From Phymorhynchus buccinoides (taxonomy: Eukaryota > Mollusca > Gastropoda > Neogastropoda > Raphitomidae): a DNA stretch of 64,000 nt. Shown here in pieces: positions 48,647 to 64,000 of the stretch. The stretch covers positions 21,843,682 to 21,907,681 of the forward strand of contig CM065704.1 in the NCBI GenBank assembly GCA_017654935.2, in the 5' to 3' direction. Under the pieces are notes generated by a model that ran no database searches, was not told the origin of the DNA, and saw only the letters and a program-made list of their open reading frames with translations. The translations under genes and the position numbers were made by a program. The first letter of the stretch is position 1. Each line of letters starts with the position of its first letter.

Positions 48647-49799
48647 CAATTCTCTTAAAAATCCAGACATACAACTGTCAGTATTGGGATGATTTGGGGG
48701 GGGGGGGGGGGGGGGGGGGTCAGTTTTATTTCTTGTGGGGTGCTAGGTGGGTGGGTGGACTCCATCCCCTGTGTGCAAGGGTAGGGGTTGGGAACATTTT
48801 GTATCTTCTTTGTTGTCGGGTCTTGTCCTAGTTGGAGTTTACAGGGATACTTATTCAGTAGCACAAGTTATATTTATAAATGTGAGTCCACTATGGCCTT
48901 TGCACGCAAAAAAAACACCCTATTGATCGAGTGCGCTGCTGTGTGAGAAACTATTCATTTATTTGACTTTTTTGTTAACGTTTCATGTTAACAAATGGTT
49001 GTAGATCTATGTTGTGTGCTAGATTGTGATTGAGAACAAAACTATTCCAGAAAGTGATAATGCTCAGTGTCCAATATGCATACATTAGTTGTTTTATATT
49101 TTGAAATATGTATATTTACAATGCTCGTTATATTTAGTGCTGTTTTGTTGTGACCATGTTGTTTATCTTTGCCTATTCCAATACGTTTTTCAGTTTGTAT
49201 CTGAATTTATTGTCGGGTGAACGAAACATTCTGCATTGTTGTGACACACCGCTCTCCCAGCCCCAGCCCCTTGCTTTCTTGTTTGTTGTATTGTAAATGT
49301 ATGTTTATGTTTATTGTCACTTTAAATTTCATCTTGTGCCAGTCTGCAAATGTGGTGTGTGCGTGCGTGCGTGCGTCTGTGTATGATATATGGATATGCA
49401 CATATTTAAAATTTTATTCTCTTGATATTTTGTTTTGCCTTTCCGTGTATGCTTCAGGCATGTTGTTTTTTTGGTTCTGTTACTGTGAATTTGTGTTTTA
49501 TAATGTTGGCTTTGTACAGATTGTTGTTAACAGTACACAGAATCTTAAAATAAAATAAACAATAAAGGTTAAGTAAATTACATTGTTGCATTTCAAAGCT
49601 TATTCTGAGAGATTGTGTGTGTATGTGATATCGACATGCAAAGAATCACCCTTTCAACATTTAACCTTCTGTGCGTATGTGTGTACGCAAGGTGGACAGA
49701 CAGATACGTGCACGGAATTTGGCGCATCCCTATCACCCAATTTCCACCTCTCCCACTGATTACAACCCCACCCCTTCCCCGATTCCCATCCATATTTTT
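47001..49799. other. Intergenic, no gene recognised
   Basis: AT-rich. Contains a (CA)n run (48620-48646), a pure G tract of about 22 (48698-48719), TG/CG-rich 49353-49380 and AATAAA signals near 49549-49566. Small open frames have no recognisable family. Confidence 0.5.
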
Positions 49800-50910
49800 C
49801 CCTGTCCCACGTTGTGGGCCAAGCTTTGGAACTGCTTTCTCCCCACTCATTCCCTGTCCCCTGTTGTGGGCCAAGCTCTGGAACTGCTTTCTCCCCACTC
49901 ATTCCCTGCCCCACGTTGTGGGCCAAGCTCTGGAACTGCTTTCTCCCCACTCATTCCCTGTCCCCTGTTGTGAGTCAAGCTCTGGAACTGCTTTCTCCCC
50001 ACTCATTCCCTGTCCCCTGTTGTGGGCCAAGCTCTGGAACTGCTTTCTCCCCACTCATTCCCTGCCCCCCCCACCCCCCTCCCCCACCCCTTTCCTTCCC
50101 TCCCCCCCCCCCCCTCCCCCCCCTCCCCCCCCCCTTTCCACCCCCCCCCCCCCCCACCCCCCTCCTCCCCCCCCAACCCCCCCCCTTCCTCCCCCTCCCC
50201 CCCCCGCCCACGTTGTGGGCCAAGCTCTGGAACTGCTTTCTCCCCACTCATTCCCTGTCCCCTGTTGTGAGTCAAGCTCTGGAACTGCTTTCTCCCCACT
50301 CATTCCCTGTCCCCTGTTGTGAGTCAAGCTCTGGAACTGCTTTCTCCCCACTCATTCCCTGTCCCCTGTTGTGAGTCAAGCTCTGGAACTGCTTTCTCCC
50401 CACTCATTCCCTGTCCCCTGTTGTGAGTCAAGCTCTGGAACTGCTTTCTCCCCACTCATTCCCTGTCCCCTGTTGTGGGCCAAGCTCTGGAACTGCTTTC
50501 TCCCCAGCTCTGGAAGCTCTGGAACTGCTTTCTCCCCACTCATTCCCTGTCCCCTGTTGTGAGTCAAGCTCTGGAACTGCTTTCTCCCCACTCATTCCCT
50601 GTCCCCTGTTGTGAGGCAAGCTCTGGAACTGCTTTCTCCCCACTCATTCCCTGTCCCCTGTTGTGGGCCAAGCTCTGGAACTGCTTTCTCCCCACTCATT
50701 CCCTGTCCCCTGTTGTGAGTCAAGCTCTGGAACTGCTTTCTCCCCACTCATTCCCTGTCCCCTGTTGTGGGCCAAGCTCTGGAACTGCTTTCTCCCCACT
50801 CATTCCCTGTCCCACGTTGTGGGCTAAGCTCTGGAACTGCTTTCTCCCCACTCATTCCCTGTCCCACGTTGTGGGCTAAGCTCTGGAACTGCTTTCTCCC
50901 CACTCATTCC
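49800..50910. repeat. 52-bp minisatellite with pyrimidine core
   Basis: Unit ccaagctctggaactgcttt plus ctccccactcattccctgtc plus ccctgttgtggg, about 20 copies. A C/T-only stretch (50065-50205) interrupts it and seems to be an expansion of the C-rich part of a unit. One short rearranged unit lies near 50505. Confidence 0.93.
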
Positions 50911-51545
50911 AGCAAGTCCATAGTCAGTGCCACACCCTGGTTTCTCATGTCAGAAATCCAAAAACAGCAGTCCTGAGGGAGCTATCTGAGTTTGCTTCTT
51001 CTTTTTCCTTTTGATCGGTTTCCTTCGTCAGGTCAAAGATAATCATTAATGGGTCTTTCCTGGTATTGCAGTACCTCCAGGATCGACCCACTACCTGAAT
51101 AACGGCAATATAAATGTTCCTTATGTACCTGTACCAGGTGGGAGGACGTTCAACACATTTTATTCTGAGTTGATTCTGCCGATGTTGGAGAAAACCAAGA
51201 GGGTCTTTCTTTCTCAATCGCTCAGACAATTTCTTGTTATAATGAGCACAGATGCGTCATGCTGCCATCATGCGCCTAACTAAGAAATAGTTAGGCCCTG
51301 CATGTCCATCTTTGGCTGGAGAAAATCTTTGTAAGAATTTCTGGAACAAAGGCATGAGAATGGACCAGTAAGGCAGATGGGCAGAGTCGAAGAGAGTGAC
51401 AGATTAGAGGAAGTTACAAGCACAGAACTTCTAGAAGGTGGGGAACTATTTGTGCAAAAGGCGACCGGTAACCCCACGGTGGGACGAAGGTCTAATGCAA
51501 GTCCTAGTCACAACAGTAACACAAAAAAACACCTAATACACTTAG
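50911..51545. other. Intergenic, nothing recognised
   Basis: No known family, exon or tandem repeat was identified here. Confidence 0.4.
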
Positions 51546-52561
51546 TATATAAATAAGAACAAGGGCGTCGCCGAGCGGCAGACATGTCCGTCACCAGCAA
51601 TGCCATGCACTTGCGACACCCCGTAGAGTGTCACATCCTGACACAAAATTGGAAGGGATTCTGTCTTCTAGTTCACGAGATACAGCTTGAAGAAGAAACA
51701 TATAGCGCAAAGAAGGAAATTTCGGTTTTCAAGGTCACACTTCAAGGTCAAGGTCAGCATGGTGATAATTTATGCTCGGATGTTTTCTTCTCTAGGGTAT
51801 ACAGTACCACACACAATCTGAAGCGCTTCTGTCAAGTACCAATGTGGAAAATATGGCTTAAAACCCAATGTGTAGACCCCTACCACTTTCAAGGCCTACG
51901 GATCGCCCGGACCGTGACCTTGACCTTGATCGGTATGCCACCATCAGAACGGGCATAAGCCAAAGTACCTTCATGCCAAATTTGAAGACTCTAACACTAA
52001 CGGTGTGGGAGTTATGGCCCCTGAAAGAGTTTCGGTTTTCAAGGTCGTACGCCAAGGTCAAGGTCACGACGGCAATATGGTTTGCGCGGATGCCTTCCTC
52101 TCATGGTGACACACCAGCACACACAATTTGACGTGATTCTGTCAACCCGTTCGAAAGATATCCTTGGGACAGACAGAAGGAGAAAAAAATGACCCTCCGA
52201 TTTTCAGGCTCCAGCGATCTTTTTGACCTTGACCTTGACCTTGATCGGTATGCCATCATCAGAACGGGCATAAGCCAAACCACCTTCATACCAAGTTTCA
52301 ACATCTTATGTTGATCGGTGCCCGAGATATGGCTAAAAATAGATTTTCGGTTTTCAAGGTCGTACGTCAAGGTCAAGGTCACGACGGCAAAATGGTTTGC
52401 GCCGATCTCTTCCTATTAAGGAGGCACACCTTCACACAAAATTTGACGCGATTCGGTCAAGCGGTTCAGGAGATATCCTTGGGACAGACAGAAGAAGAAA
52501 AAAAAAAAAAAAAAAAAATACAAACCAGCCCATCGCAATAGTCCGTCTTGGTGACGGACTA
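51546..52561. repeat. Interspersed repeat rich in AGGTCA half-sites
   Basis: Two or more related blocks each with ttttcaaggtc, caaggtcaaggtcac, ttgaccttgatcggtatgcc and atcagaacgggcataagcc. The right end has an A tract and a hairpin agtccgtc-ttggt-gacggact at 52541-52561. Related to 21080-21770. No protein is encoded. Confidence 0.75.
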
Positions 52562-52726
52562 ATAAACAACAAACCATCCAAAGGCAGCCATCGAAGGAGA
52601 CACTGAGGCAGCCCAATACTTTCCCCCATATACTATGTCAACATGCATGGACAGCCTCATCATTCTATCTTTGTCCTGACCCTCGGTTAGGGTCAAAGTT
52701 CGCCTGTCCCATACTATGTCAACATA

Positions 52727-53985
52727 TACTACTGGCAAAAAGTTAAGGGCCACTTCCAATGACGTCTCCCAGACCACAACATCACAGCAAATTTCAAGAA
52801 ACCCCGTTTCAGAATGATCAAAATTTATTCAACAACAAATTCATTTCAACATTGAACGAAATCAACAATTCGGACGCGAACAGTGAGCTTTAATGTCCAG
52901 TCACCCTCCTTCAGCGAAGTCACAAAAGCCAACGGTGAAAACTGCACCACTCTGTACCACGTGTGGCCACCGTTTGCTGCCAGGCATTCAGCGCAGCGTC
53001 GACGCATGGAGTCCACCAGGGTCCGTAGAGTGTCCTGCGGTATGGCCTGCCACTCCTGCTGAAGGAAAAGAATGAGCTGGGCCACGTCAACAGGATGGGG
53101 GTGGTTGTTGGATACCCTCCGGCCAAGGACATCCCAAAGGTGCTCAATTGGAGCCAGATCGGGTGAACGAGAGATGGCCACTGCATCCTGATGATCCCCT
53201 GTTGCTGTAGATAATCGTCCACGACACATCCAGTCTGCACGGGCTCTGCGGTGACCTGGAGTTAGGGGTACTCGGACTGCTGGTCTCCGGGAAGACAGCA
53301 AGAACTCGTGCAAACGGTTGCAAACTGTCCTTCTGCTAACATTGACGTTCGAAGCCTGCATGAGCTCACGCCTCAGGGTGGATGAGGTGACGGTCCGATT
53401 GCGTAGGGCGGATAGCATGAGGAATCGGTCATCCTGTCTGTTGGTACACCGAGGACGACCTGGTCGTGACCGATCCTGTACACTTCCAGTTGCCTGGAAC
53501 CTCTCTAAGAGACGTTGGATAACGGAGGGAGACACGTTGAGACGCCTGGCAACCTCGCGGCCAGAAATCCCCTCGTCAATCAACGCTAAGGCGCGTCCAC
53601 GATCTGCAGTGTCCAGTCTTTGCCTATGAGCCATGCTTTTTGAACTGGCTTGAAAGGCTATTCAGTCTACTGATTACCGAAATGTGTTCATCTTAGACGT
53701 GCCTTGCACGTGCATCATGAACCAACATGGACACTTTGCCCTTTTTTCAAACACATTTGCTACCACAGCCACACAGATTGCAGATTTGTCATGCTTTTGG
53801 CACGTGCAGCTGAACCCCATCTTGTAAAGCACTGGGTTGTTTGGTGTTGTGCATCCATTGAGGTGTGTCTGGTCAATGTTTGTAACAGGGTTTGGGTAAT
53901 TGTTAATTTGTTTCAGGTCTATTAATTACAATAACAAGAAGGGACGTCAAAATAAGAGCTGGACTTTAACTTTTTGTCAGTAGTA
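52727..53985 (-). mobile_element. Tc1/mariner-type transposon, 1259 bp
   Basis: Ends TACTACTGGCAAAAAGTTAA and, inverted, TACTACTGACAAAAAGTTAA, flanked by TA. The target is a unit of the GALNT-derived array (caacaTAcatgg). Contains a defective transposase on the - strand. Confidence 0.93.
52846..53634 (-). pseudogene. Tc1-like transposase, internally deleted
   Basis: Starts MAHRQRLDTADRGRALALID with the helix-turn-helix ISGREVARRLNVSPSVIQRL, a GRPR hook (RPGRPRCTNRQDDR) and a second HTH. Right after HRRARADW it jumps to RSPDLAPIEHLWDVLGRR, so the part with the first two catalytic Asp residues is missing. Only the final acidic residue of the DDE/D triad remains. A frameshifted copy of the junction (QQQGIIRMQWPS) is visible in another frame. 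It cannot be active. Confidence 0.92.
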
Positions 53986-54450
53986 TACATGGACACCCTC
54001 ATCATTCTATCTATCTTTGTCCTGACCCTCGGTTAGGGTCAAAGTTCGCCTGTCCCATACTATGTCAACATACATGGACACCCTCATCATTCTATCTATC
54101 TTTGTCCTGACCCTCAGTTAGGGTCAAAGTTCGCCTGTCCCATACTATGTCAACATGCATGGACACCCTCATCATTCTATCTATCTTTGTCGGTTAGGGT
54201 CAAAGTTCGCCTGACCCTCAGTTAGGGTCAAAGTTCGCCTGTCCCATACTATGTCAACATACATGGACACCCTCATCATTCTATCTATCTTTGTCCTGAC
54301 CCTCAGTTAGGGTCAAAGTTCGCCTGTCCCATACTATGTCAACATGCATGGACACCCTCATCATTCTATCTATCTTTGTCCTGACCCTCAGTTAGGGTCA
54401 AAGTTCGCCTGTCCCATACTATGTCAACATGCATGGACACCCTCATCATT

Positions 54451-63927
<9,477 letters not shown>

Positions 63928-64000
63928 CTGAGGGACAAAAGGTCAAGGATCACCGGGCATGAAATTACCTGAGCTAAATCATGGTAGGCCCTTTATAGTG

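Overview
The window is animal DNA, most likely from a gastropod or other lophotrochozoan. It has small exons in large introns with GT-AG (and one GC-AG) splice sites. It holds a SINE with a tRNA-like promoter box and fragments of chicken-repeat/jockey-type retroposons. Tc1-type elements and MITEs, very many microsatellites and more than a dozen minisatellites are also present. The species is inferred; no search was possible.

Two genes are supported, lying tail to tail. On the + strand, positions 1476-29001 carry the last eleven coding exons of a PAR-3 (PARD3/Bazooka) polarity scaffold. All exons join in one frame (2955 nt, 984 residues plus stop) and keep the aPKC-binding CR3 motif GFGRQSMSEKR, the CNESFRAAVDRSYD block and the IQQLR block. 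The C-terminal half is unusually rich in Gln and His. On the - strand, 63927 down to 54451 carries the last ten coding exons of a polypeptide N-acetylgalactosaminyltransferase (508 residues plus stop): most of the GT-A catalytic domain and the C-terminal ricin-type lectin domain. The 5' ends of both genes (PDZ domains of PAR-3; cytoplasmic tail, membrane anchor and stem of the GALNT) lie outside the window.

Layout: 1-1475 intron; 1476-29001 PAR-3 exons and introns; 29002-39011 3' UTR/intergenic sequence with several poly(A) signals; 39012-46849 a satellite array of about 97 units of 81 bp; 46850-52637 intergenic DNA with a 52-bp minisatellite and a repeat carrying nuclear-receptor half-sites; 52638-54450 a repeat array copied from the end of the GALNT gene and interrupted by a Tc1-type transposon; 54451-63927 GALNT exons and introns; 63928-64000 intron.

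The most unusual signal is that several minisatellites are built from the edges of real exons, including their splice sites. In PAR-3, 21 extra copies of the exon-7 3' splice site lie upstream of that exon, and the 3' edge of exon 6 is copied twice into the next intron. In GALNT, 14 extra copies of an exon end plus its 5' splice site follow the first lectin exon, and the C-terminal codons, stop and early 3' UTR are repeated about six times downstream. These arrays give each gene many potential decoy splice sites or stops. PAR-3 and GALNT are not known to act in one pathway; their adjacency is probably only positional.
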